A DNA stretch of 64,000 bases from Blautia wexlerae DSM 19850 (lineage in GTDB: Bacteria > Bacillota > Clostridia > Lachnospirales > Lachnospiraceae), in contig NZ_CP102267.1 in the NCBI RefSeq assembly GCF_025148125.1, forward strand, positions 509,001-573,000, read 5' to 3'. Every line of letters starts with the position of its first letter. Positions within the stretch are counted from its first letter, which is position 1. Position numbers and translations under genes: made by a program. The notes below the pieces were generated by a model that saw nothing but the letters and a program-made list of their open reading frames with translations, did not search any database and was not told the origin of the DNA. Positions 54,011-61,808 of the stretch are shown piece by piece.

Positions 54011-54039
54011 ATTATATGTAATTTGCAGAAAAAAATCAA
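54011..54039 (-). promoter_or_regulatory. Promoter of the type III toxin-antitoxin locus
   Basis: Minus strand TTGATT (complement of 54034-54039), 17-bp spacer, TATAAT (complement of 54011-54016). Transcription would begin near 54004, just before the repeat RNA. Confidence 0.8.
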
Positions 54040-54151
54040 TGCAGTTACTAAAATTTTAAGATTTTTAAGAAATATTTTTCAAAAAGAAATTTTTGAATAT
54101 TTATGACGGATCATGTACATGATGATTTATATAAACAAAGGAAAACTGATA

Positions 54152-54772
54152 ATGCGAAAGAAAGAAATTTCTATGATTATTCTTGCTGGCGGTGCCAGCA
54201 GCCGCATGGGACGGGACAAATCAGATCTGACGATAGATGGGAAGACATTTCTTGAGATGCAGATAGAAAAGGGGGAAAAGCTTGGAATCAGTGATATTCT
54301 TCTGTCTGGCTATCATGGTGAAAATAAATATAAATATCCCATTATACCAGACCGCTTCCCGGGAAAAGGTCCGTTGGGAGGGCTGGAAGCCTGTTTTCGT
54401 AAAGCAAAGAATCCATATTGCTTGGTACTTGGTGTAGATGTTCCTCTGGTTCCGGCAGAGGAACTGGCTGCACTGATTCGCCAATCTCTGCATTCAGATG
54501 CAAAAGCAGTGATACTGAGCCACGGCGGGCATGATGAACCTCTTATGGGAGTATACTGTACAGACCTGGCAGATGCCATGCTTGAAGAAATCACAGAGCG
54601 GAAAGGCGCAGTCTTTGCTTTTCTGCGGAAAAATGGATACGAATGCTACGAAAGCCAGGCTGCGGCCTGGTATTTTTCCAATATCAATGATTCGGAAACA
54701 TATAAAGAAATAGCGGGAAATCATTTTAGATTCAATTGGAAAACTGTGATGAGAGTCGACAGAAACGTTTGA
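54152..54772 (+). CDS. mobA: Molybdenum cofactor guanylyltransferase
   Basis: A 206-residue nucleotidyltransferase that attaches GMP to molybdopterin to give MGD. Signature LAGGASSRMGRDKSDL (near 10-25) binds GTP; GPLGGLEACF (near 73-82) and GVDVPLV are further conserved blocks. The ATG at 54152, ten bases after AAAGGA, is preferred over an upstream ATG without a site. The C-terminus is complete. It is separated from the rest of the cofactor genes by the toxin-antitoxin locus. Confidence 0.93.
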   Translation: MRKKEISMIILAGGASSRMGRDKSDLTIDGKTFLEMQIEKGEKLGISDILLSGYHGENKYKYPIIPDRFPGKGPLGGLEACFRKAKNPYCLVLGVDVPLVPAEELAALIRQSLHSDAKAVILSHGGHDEPLMGVYCTDLADAMLEEITERKGAVFAFLRKNGYECYESQAAAWYFSNINDSETYKEIAGNHFRFNWKTVMRVDRNV

Positions 54773-54846
54773 TTGCTTATTACAGGAATAGCTGACAAAA
54801 TGAACTGTTGATGTATTTTCAACATTAAAGAATAAGGGTGGTGATT

Positions 54847-55506
54847 ATGGCTGAGTATAAGAATTGGTATTTGGCTAGAGGATCGGGAATGAAGGATGAG
54901 AGAAAAAAATTAAAATTAATTATATTACAATGCATAGCTGTGATAACTGCAAATTTTATTACAATCTGGTATTTCGAAGAACTTTTTTTCAGGGGATTTT
55001 GGTATGTTATTTTTGCATCATTTATTTTAACTTTTATATATATCATACGGAGTTTTTGCTGTTTGAGAAAGATTCGTGTATTTTGGTTTGCGGCAATACC
55101 AGTTTTTCTATTTGGAATATATCTGGCATTTTTGTTTAATGATGGAATAAAAAAATTAAACTTTCAGGTATATAAGGAAAAAAGGACTGAAATTGTTCAG
55201 ATGGTACAGAATAACCAGATAAAAATAAGGAAAGATATGGAATTAATCGAACTACCAGAAGATTATAAAAAATGTTCTTCAGGTGGAGAAGCTGTAGTCC
55301 GGAAAAATAATGGCAGTTATACAGTGGGATTCTGGTATACACAAGGCTTTTTGGACAGTGGATTTTCTTTATTTGCCTATAGTAATGATGACAGTCGGAC
55401 AGATGTGATTCAGATGGTAAAAGAATATGGAGGAATAGAATATGAAATTAATCTGTCTGAGAAAGAAAAGGGCTGGTATTATGTTATGGCAAAAGTCGGT
55501 GAGTAA
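54847..55506 (+). CDS. Membrane protein of unknown function, candidate immunity gene
   Basis: A 219-residue protein with three closely spaced membrane helices (about 22-105) and a soluble C-terminal domain (about 115-219) that ends KEKGWYYVMAKVGE. Codon use and base composition are AT-rich. The last third is repeated in decayed form at 56860-57024, inside the Rhs cassette region. This fits the gene being one of several immunity or cargo genes in a polymorphic-toxin array, but no direct motif supports that. GTG codons lie three and two codons upstream; ATG 54847 was chosen. Confidence 0.6.
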   Translation: MAEYKNWYLARGSGMKDERKKLKLIILQCIAVITANFITIWYFEELFFRGFWYVIFASFILTFIYIIRSFCCLRKIRVFWFAAIPVFLFGIYLAFLFNDGIKKLNFQVYKEKRTEIVQMVQNNQIKIRKDMELIELPEDYKKCSSGGEAVVRKNNGSYTVGFWYTQGFLDSGFSLFAYSNDDSRTDVIQMVKEYGGIEYEINLSEKEKGWYYVMAKVGE

Positions 55507-55567
55507 TTGAGAAAATGAAAGCGAAATATGTCTGGCGGTTCAAATTAGAATTAAGGAGAACAGAAAT

Positions 55568-56419
55568 ATGGATATACAAATACTAAATATTGCTGAACTG
55601 TTACTATTTGTTTTCATGATTTGTACTTGTATAAGGATATACAGACAAAAGAAACAAAAAGGAAAAATATCGTTAAAAACGTTAATTATGTTTTTGATAA
55701 ACCTTATATTCTATGCTATGGTAACTGGAACTAATTATCATCGAACTCACCCGGGAGAGAGTAAATTTCAGGCAGGGATTACATATAATAATGTACGTAT
55801 ATTTATTTATAGTATTGTCTTTTGTTTAGGCCTGGCAATCATGAAGAAAATGAAAAAGCTTGCGTCAAAGTGGATTATAACATGGGCGATATTATGTACG
55901 GTATTTCTAATTGTAATGTCGTTTTGCGAAATAGAAAATGCATATGTGAGTTTTTCAACAGCAGATCAGGCAGAAAAGTATTATGGAATTGAAAAAAATA
56001 AAATAGATGAAATATATGGTGAAGATTCCATAGAGGTATTATATCTTGAAGATAGACAAATGAATAGTAAAATAATTTATAAAGAAGAAGGAGGGTGGAA
56101 ATGTACATCACATTCTGAGATAAAATGTCTTTATAATAGGGCTGATTTTAAGAAAGATAATACAATTGTTGTGCGAGAATGTACGATAACCGGAGAACTG
56201 TATATCAGTGTTATTTGTGGAAAGAAAGATAATAAAGATTTCCAGATATCAGATACACAAAATACAATTTTTACAAAAAAAGAATTTGTAAATAAAAATG
56301 GAGAACAGATAAGTTATAATGGCTATCTTGGAAAAGAAAAACCAAAAAATTATGTGATTCACTTAGATGGCGAAGAGATATCTATAGACTGGAGCGAAAG
56401 TGATATTATGATTGTTTGA
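55568..56419 (+). CDS. Membrane protein of unknown function, candidate immunity gene
   Basis: A 283-residue protein with four hydrophobic segments in the first 120 residues and a soluble C-terminal domain (about 130-283). The base composition is low GC. A good ribosome site AAGGAG lies before ATG 55568. It follows the previous membrane protein by about 60 bases and ends just before a terminator that is duplicated at 59045. It probably belongs to the same toxin-array cargo. No family recognised. Confidence 0.6.
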   Translation: MDIQILNIAELLLFVFMICTCIRIYRQKKQKGKISLKTLIMFLINLIFYAMVTGTNYHRTHPGESKFQAGITYNNVRIFIYSIVFCLGLAIMKKMKKLASKWIITWAILCTVFLIVMSFCEIENAYVSFSTADQAEKYYGIEKNKIDEIYGEDSIEVLYLEDRQMNSKIIYKEEGGWKCTSHSEIKCLYNRADFKKDNTIVVRECTITGELYISVICGKKDNKDFQISDTQNTIFTKKEFVNKNGEQISYNGYLGKEKPKNYVIHLDGEEISIDWSESDIMIV

Positions 56420-56458
56420 CAGGAACAAAGTTAAAGATGAATAAAGCTGATTATGAAG

Positions 56459-56495
56459 AGAACGGTTGGCATTCCCCCACCGACCGTTCTTTTTG
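56459..56495 (+). terminator. Terminator, first copy of a duplicated cassette end
   Basis: AGAACGGTTGG pairs with CCGACCGTTCT then T5. The same terminator and the following 50 bases recur at 59045-59124. Confidence 0.85.
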
Positions 56496-56528
56496 TACCC
56501 ATTTTTAAGAAAAAAGAGGTGAAAAACT

Positions 56529-56840
56529 ATGAAATACAGAATAATTACATTAATTGGTCTTGACGGAAGTACTCTGGCAGTGTGTTTTGGAGGCTGGGAT
56601 AAATTCCTGCAGACATTGCTTTTGTTTATGGCAATCGACTGGTTTACAGGAGGAATCCTTCTTCCAGCAGTATTTGGAAAAAGTCCGAAATCTGAAAATG
56701 GTGCACTGGAAAGCAGAGCAGGCTGGAAAGGGTTGTGCAGAAAAGGCATGACATTGTTGTATGTTCTCATTGCTGCCCGTCTGGATGCATTGATGGGAAC
56801 AGAACATCTGAGAGATAAGGACAGTTGCTGTACAACTTAA
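56529..56840 (+). pseudogene. C-terminally truncated phage-type holin
   Basis: A 103-residue remnant of a class-II type (TcdE/Holin_4-like) holin: WDKFLQTLLLFMAIDWFTGG near the start, a conserved RKGMTLLYVLIAARLD segment and GTEHLRDK. The second half, which should form the last membrane segment, is missing; the frame ends SCCTT. It follows a duplicated terminator and ribosome site. Holin genes of this sort are common at the end of Rhs loci in Firmicutes. A second, more deleted copy is at 59117. Confidence 0.75.
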
Positions 56841-56859
56841 ATGTGACTTATCTGGTTGA

Positions 56860-57024
56860 AGGAACTGTAGTCTGGCAGAATAATGGCGGTTGTACAGTGG
56901 ATTTTCTTTATTTGCTTATAGCAAGAATGATAACCGGACGGATGTGATTCAGATAGTGAAAGAATATGAAATTAATCTGTCAGAAAAAGGCTGGTATTAT
57001 GTTGCGGCAAAAATAAGCGAGTAA
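56860..57024 (+). pseudogene. Decayed duplicate of the 3' end of the 54847 gene
   Basis: The sequence follows the last 200 bases of 54847-55506 at high identity. It has lost 33 bases between two ACAGTGG words and a further short segment (GGAGGAATAGAA region). It ends with the same GAGTAATTGA stop context. The following bases also match the leader of the 54847 gene. Confidence 0.85.
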
Positions 57025-57071
57025 TTGAATGCTTACTTATTTCAGAAAAGTCTAACGGAGCAAATTGTTGA

Positions 57072-58577
57072 TGCATTTCCGGTATTAAAGAGAATCTTTA
57101 CAGTCTTCCTAAAACAGTTAAGAATGGTTCTGAAACCTTAAACTATACGTATGACGCAAACGGAAATATCATAAGTATCAAAGATTCTGCAGGTGAGAGT
57201 ACATTTCGATATGACGAATTAAATCAGCTGATCCGGGAAAATAATCATCAGTCAAACAAAACCATTACTTATGCCTATGATCTGGGTGGTAATCTTACAG
57301 TAGAAAAAGAGTACGCATTTACGACTGCGGAAACTCTTCCTGATACACCTGTGAAGACAATGACAGGAACTTATGACAGTGCATGGAAGGATAAACTCCT
57401 GAGCTGGGATGGCACAGCAATGACTTATGATGCCATTGGAAACATGCTTACCAGAGGAGGAACAACTTATACCTGGACACAGGGACGCAGGCTTTCCGGT
57501 GTAGAAAATGGAAAGAGCATTAAATATCTTTACGACCACACAGGTGCCAGAGTGAAAAAAACAGTAGACAATACAGTGACTGAATATCAGTGGGCAGGAG
57601 ATCTTTTCCTTTCTGAGAAAACTGACGGAAGAATCATCTGGTACTGTTATGACTCCCAGGCCAATCTGATTTCTGTTACTATCAAGGGAATCACCTATTT
57701 TTATGTACGAAATGTACAGGGTGACATCATTGCCCTTGTTGACGCAGATGGAAAAGTGGTAGTAAAATATACTTATGACAGCTGGGGAAAAGTGGTAGCT
57801 GTTACTGGTGAGCTGGCAGACACAGTAGGTGTTCAGAATCCATTCCGCTATAAGGGATATTATTATGATAATGAAACAGGTATGTATTATCTGAAAAGTA
57901 GATATTATGATGCGGAAATTAAAAGATTTATTTGCGCAGATGGATATTTTTCTACTGGAGTAGGAAAACATGATTGTAATATGTTTTTGTATTGTAATAA
58001 TAATCCGATTATGAATGTTGATGTTAACGGATATTCATTTATATCGTTTGTAAAAAAATCAATATCATTTGTAAAGGATATTGTCGGTGCGGTAAGTAAA
58101 GGCATTTCGATATCTGGAGGCTCTGCGGTTGCTATTGCGACATCAGATGGACCATCTCCAGTAATGGATTTTGTAGCAGCCGGAATTGTATTAGGTTTTA
58201 GTATTTATGAATATTATAAGGATAAAATTCACGATAATACACAAACAAAGATTTTAAGTTTGCCTAGAAATAAAAAAGATGTTGTTATTTATAGGTATGG
58301 AGGAACGAATCCTGGAAATTTAACGCCTTCTCAGAAAGATTCAGATACAGGCTTATCGTTCTCAACAATTCCACCTAGGATGGGAGGAAAAGCAGCTGTT
58401 ACAACAATTAATACATTAAATAAGACAGGGATAGTTTATGCATATCAGGACAAATTAACACATGTTAGTGTGGTGCCAGTAGGAGTAAGTATTCAAACAT
58501 GGATAAATGCAGGGAGTGGTTCAATTTGGACTCAAGCGGTAAAGAGTGTTGTAGTAAAATGGGATGGAGGAAACTAA
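57072..58577 (+). pseudogene. Orphan C-terminal module of an Rhs/YD-repeat polymorphic toxin
   Basis: An open frame of about 500 codons without a proper start or ribosome site. It contains YD repeats (YTYDANGN, TFRYDELNQLIREN, MTYDAIGNMLTR), the RHS core end (YYYDNETGMYYLKSRYYD) and the NNNPIMNVDVNG junction near 58000-58030. A hydrophobic stretch is followed by a variable toxin tip (about 58270-58570) starting VVIYRYGGTNPGN and LSFST. The tip resembles ADP-ribosyltransferase folds only weakly. The main secreted shell is missing, so this is a displaced Rhs tip, followed directly by a candidate immunity gene. Confidence 0.85.
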
Positions 58578-59030
58578 ATGGGAACAGATATTGATACTAT
58601 TTTTAAAATGTTAAGTTGGAATAGTTCAGAAAAAGAACAATTGAGAGGAATAGACGAAGCGAAAAAAATAGAATATCTTTCCGTTTTATTTCAACCAATA
58701 GAAGATAAATCTGTATGGGAAAACTGTGCAAAGGTAATTAGCTCAAAATCAGATAATGAATTAAAAAAATATATGAATAATATGTTTGAATGGATAAAAG
58801 ATATGAATTGGCCGGGCGCATTTGATATATATGCAAGAATTAAGCGAATGAATGTAGATTGTATAATGGAAAATTACATATATGCAATAAAAATAGCACT
58901 GAAATATCAAGATATAAATTGGCTGGACTATTTGTCTGGACTAATTGAAAATCCTGAGGTTTATAAACTTTTACCCGAAGAATATCAAAAATTAATGACA
59001 AAATATTATAATGATTTTTGGAAGGAATAA
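58578..59030 (+). CDS. Candidate immunity protein (DUF5071-like)
   Basis: A 150-residue soluble helical protein starting on the base after the Rhs stop codon, the usual place of a cognate immunity gene. The block MFEWIKDMNWPGAFDIYARI resembles the EWLQDMNWP pattern of the DUF5071 family (from memory). No signal peptide or membrane segment, so it would act in the cytoplasm, consistent with neutralising a toxin there. Low GC. Confidence is high that it is expressed with the tip, moderate for the family. Confidence 0.72.
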   Translation: MGTDIDTIFKMLSWNSSEKEQLRGIDEAKKIEYLSVLFQPIEDKSVWENCAKVISSKSDNELKKYMNNMFEWIKDMNWPGAFDIYARIKRMNVDCIMENYIYAIKIALKYQDINWLDYLSGLIENPEVYKLLPEEYQKLMTKYYNDFWKE

Positions 59031-59044
59031 CTTTAAAACAAAAG

Positions 59045-59163
59045 AGAGCGGTTGGCATTTCACCCCACCGACCGTTCTTTTTGTACCCATTTTTAAGAAA
59101 AAAGAGGTGAAAAACCATGAAATGTAAATTTTGTAAGGACAGTTGCTGTATAGCTTGAATATG
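59045..59163 (+). repeat. Second copy of the cassette end with an internally deleted holin
   Basis: The terminator (59045-59083) and the stretch to the holin ATG copy 56459-56535. After about 15 bases of the holin gene the copy jumps to the holin 3' end (AAGGACAGTTGCTGTA, matching 56817-56832), deleting about 280 bases. The rest of the gap to 59402 is the leader of the histidine kinase; nothing else was recognised in it. Confidence 0.82.
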
Positions 59164-59402
59164 TCATATCTGTTCGGAGAAGCAAAAGTGAGCGTATATA
59201 ATAAAAGAGTGATTGAGGTAATATTTCCTGAGATATGTCTTGCGCATTGATTGCTGCAAAAAATAAATTACTTTTCGCTAAGATGTAGAAAAGCCCATTT
59301 TTCTGTGATAAGATGATAAGGATTCGATAAACAATGACTGTTTTACGAACAGACAGAAAGCATGCATCAAACTGCATGACAGAAGAGAACGGAGTTGAAA
59401 AG

Positions 59403-60827
59403 GTGAAAAAAAGAAAAAATTTTTTCAGAAGTCTGCGTTTTCGTATTCTGATCATCCTGATCATTCTGGGAATCGTGCCGGGGGTTATTGTAACATATAC
59501 GATGCTTCATAACTATCAGAACCGGGCGGTTGCAATGCTTACAGAGACAGTGGGTGATCAGTGCGATATTTTATGTAATCTGATCATCAGGGAGAATTAT
59601 CTCAATGATACAGATTCAGAGGTTGTAAACAGCAAGCTGGAACTGTTTTCCAATGTGTATAACGGACGTATCCTGTTGGCTGACAGAGATTTTAAGATAG
59701 TGAGTGATACCTTCCACACAGAGGAGGGAAAGACGCTTCTCAGTTCACTGGCTGTAGCCTGTCTGAAAGGAGAAGAGACAAGCAATTATGACGCCAGAAG
59801 TAAAGTACTGGAGCTTGCAGTTCCTGTACAGAGTCCGGATGTGCAGCAGCTTCAGGGCGTGATGCTGGTAAGTGTTTCGGCTGTTGATATTGCGGAAACA
59901 CTGGCAGAGATGGAACAGAGAGGCGTGATGCTGATTGGAAGTATTGTTGTTCTTTCAGTATTTCTGGCATGGCTGCTCTCTACAATACTTGTAAAACCAC
60001 TTGCAAGAGTGACGAAGGCCATTGAAGACCTGACAGATGGCATGCTGGATGAAGAGATCAGTGTTCCTGACTATACGGAGACAGAGCTGATCACAGATGC
60101 ATTCAACAAGATGGTCAACCGCATGAAAATTCTTGATGAATCCAGGCAGGAGTTTGTATCCAATGTGTCCCATGAACTGAAGACACCCCTGACTTCCATG
60201 AAGGTTCTGGCAGATTCTCTGGTTGGACAGCAGGGCGTCCCGGAGGAACTGTATCAGGAGTTTATGAGTGATATTACTGCTGAGATCGACAGAGAGAATA
60301 AGATCATTACAGATCTGCTCTCGCTGGTAAAGATGGATAAGAAAGCAGCAGATGTAAACATCACCCATATGGATATCAATCAGCTTCTGGAGGATATCCT
60401 CAAGCGCTTGCGTCCCATTGCAGACAGGCGCAATATCGATCTGATCCTGGATTGCTTCCGACCTGTGGATGCAGATGTGGATGAGGTGAAGTTTACTCTT
60501 GCTGTCAGCAATCTGGTGGAGAATGGCATTAAATATAATGTGGATGATGGATGGGTGCGCGTGTCACTGGATGCAGACCATAAATATTTCTATATAACAG
60601 TGGCGGATTCCGGTATGGGAATCCCTGAGGACAGTATAGAGAGAATCTTTGAGCGTTTCTATCGTGTGGACAAGTCCCATTCCAAGGAAATCGGGGGAAC
60701 CGGTCTGGGACTGGCGATCACCAAGAGTTCTGTTGCAATGCACCATGGAACGATCAAAGTATTCAGTAAAGAAGGAGAGGGAACTACATTCTCTGTGCGT
60801 ATTCCTCTGTCTTATATACCGTCATAG
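59403..60827 (+). CDS. HAMP sensor histidine kinase (PhoR/VicK-like)
   Basis: A 474-residue kinase. Residues 1-12 are basic, the first membrane helix is about 13-32, an extracytoplasmic domain about 35-175, the second helix about 177-200 and HAMP about 200-252. The H-box VSHELKTPLTSMKVL (phospho-acceptor His near 259) and the ATP domain (N-box LVENGIKYN, DSGMGIPE, GGTGLGLAI) follow. The GTG at 59403, eight bases after GGAG, is preferred over an upstream ATG without a site. Its likely partner is the OmpR-type regulator at 39222, 19.5 kb upstream. Confidence 0.93.
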   Translation: MKKRKNFFRSLRFRILIILIILGIVPGVIVTYTMLHNYQNRAVAMLTETVGDQCDILCNLIIRENYLNDTDSEVVNSKLELFSNVYNGRILLADRDFKIVSDTFHTEEGKTLLSSLAVACLKGEETSNYDARSKVLELAVPVQSPDVQQLQGVMLVSVSAVDIAETLAEMEQRGVMLIGSIVVLSVFLAWLLSTILVKPLARVTKAIEDLTDGMLDEEISVPDYTETELITDAFNKMVNRMKILDESRQEFVSNVSHELKTPLTSMKVLADSLVGQQGVPEELYQEFMSDITAEIDRENKIITDLLSLVKMDKKAADVNITHMDINQLLEDILKRLRPIADRRNIDLILDCFRPVDADVDEVKFTLAVSNLVENGIKYNVDDGWVRVSLDADHKYFYITVADSGMGIPEDSIERIFERFYRVDKSHSKEIGGTGLGLAITKSSVAMHHGTIKVFSKEGEGTTFSVRIPLSYIPS

Positions 60828-60838
60828 GAGGTGCCATT

Positions 60839-61780
60839 GTGAAAAAGAAACTTTCAATCATTATAACAGCGTTAATACTAAGCATCCTTGCGGCCGGGTG
60901 TTCTGTGGAGATACATGAAGATCCGGGTAAACAGGATGCCAAATATTATCTGTACGATATCAGCTCTGATGAAACTCAGCTTCAGAAGAAAAGCTACTCT
61001 CCGGAGGAGACAACTGCAGACTATATGCTTAAGGATATGATGCAGCGGATGAACAGCCAGCAGACAGATTCGCAGAACCGGGTCAGTCTGCTTCCTGAAG
61101 GAGTACAGATGAATTACAGTGTAGAAGAGGACGTGCTGGTGGTCAACTTTAACAGTCAGTACAGCAGCATGAGCCGCGCCAGGGAATTACTTGTGCGGGC
61201 AGGTGTTGTGAAGACTTTCCTTCAGGTTCCGGGGATTAATTCTGTGCGTTTTACAATAGAAAATGAAGATCTGACAGATTCCAGGGGACAGGCTGTGGGA
61301 AATATGACTGCAGATACCTTTGCCGAGTTCACAGGAACTGAACCGGATGCCTATTGCAGCAATACCTTTACGCTTTATTTTACTGATAAGAGTGGTCAGA
61401 AGCTGGTAAAAGAACAGCGTACTGTGCGGTATAAACGCAGTATCCCCAAAGAGAGGATCGTTCTGGAACAGTTAATGAAGGGACCGCTGGAAAAAGGGCA
61501 TTACCCCACAATTCCGGAGAATACGGAGGTTCTGAATGTGACCATAGCAGACAGGATCTGCTATGTGGCATTTGACGGAGTATTTTCTTCCTATGCGCTG
61601 GATGTATCGGAGAAAATACCGGTATATTCTGTGGTAAATTCGCTGCTGGATGGGCTGGATGCAGACAAAGTGCAGATTACGGTCGGCGGGAAGGACAGGC
61701 TGGATACCTTTGGTAAGAAGATGGAGCTGTATCATTTTTATGAAAGAAATGATAAGCTGGTAGTCAAGGAAAAAGAGTGA
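60839..61780 (+). CDS. GerMN-domain lipoprotein (GerM-like)
   Basis: A 313-residue exported protein with a lipobox (LSILAAGC) so it is lipid-anchored. It has two GerMN domains (about 60-165, with LLPEGVQMNYSVEEDVLVV, and 190-300, with TIPENTEVLNVTIADRICYV), the arrangement of spore-germination/sporulation protein GerM. In Firmicutes it is often linked with a two-component kinase and comEC, as here. The start is GTG 60839, after AGGAGG, 11 bases after the kinase stop. Role in spore or envelope development is inferred from the family. Confidence 0.87.
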   Translation: MKKKLSIIITALILSILAAGCSVEIHEDPGKQDAKYYLYDISSDETQLQKKSYSPEETTADYMLKDMMQRMNSQQTDSQNRVSLLPEGVQMNYSVEEDVLVVNFNSQYSSMSRARELLVRAGVVKTFLQVPGINSVRFTIENEDLTDSRGQAVGNMTADTFAEFTGTEPDAYCSNTFTLYFTDKSGQKLVKEQRTVRYKRSIPKERIVLEQLMKGPLEKGHYPTIPENTEVLNVTIADRICYVAFDGVFSSYALDVSEKIPVYSVVNSLLDGLDADKVQITVGGKDRLDTFGKKMELYHFYERNDKLVVKEKE

Positions 61781-61808
61781 TATTCATAAACGAAGAGGAG
61801 GCACAAAA

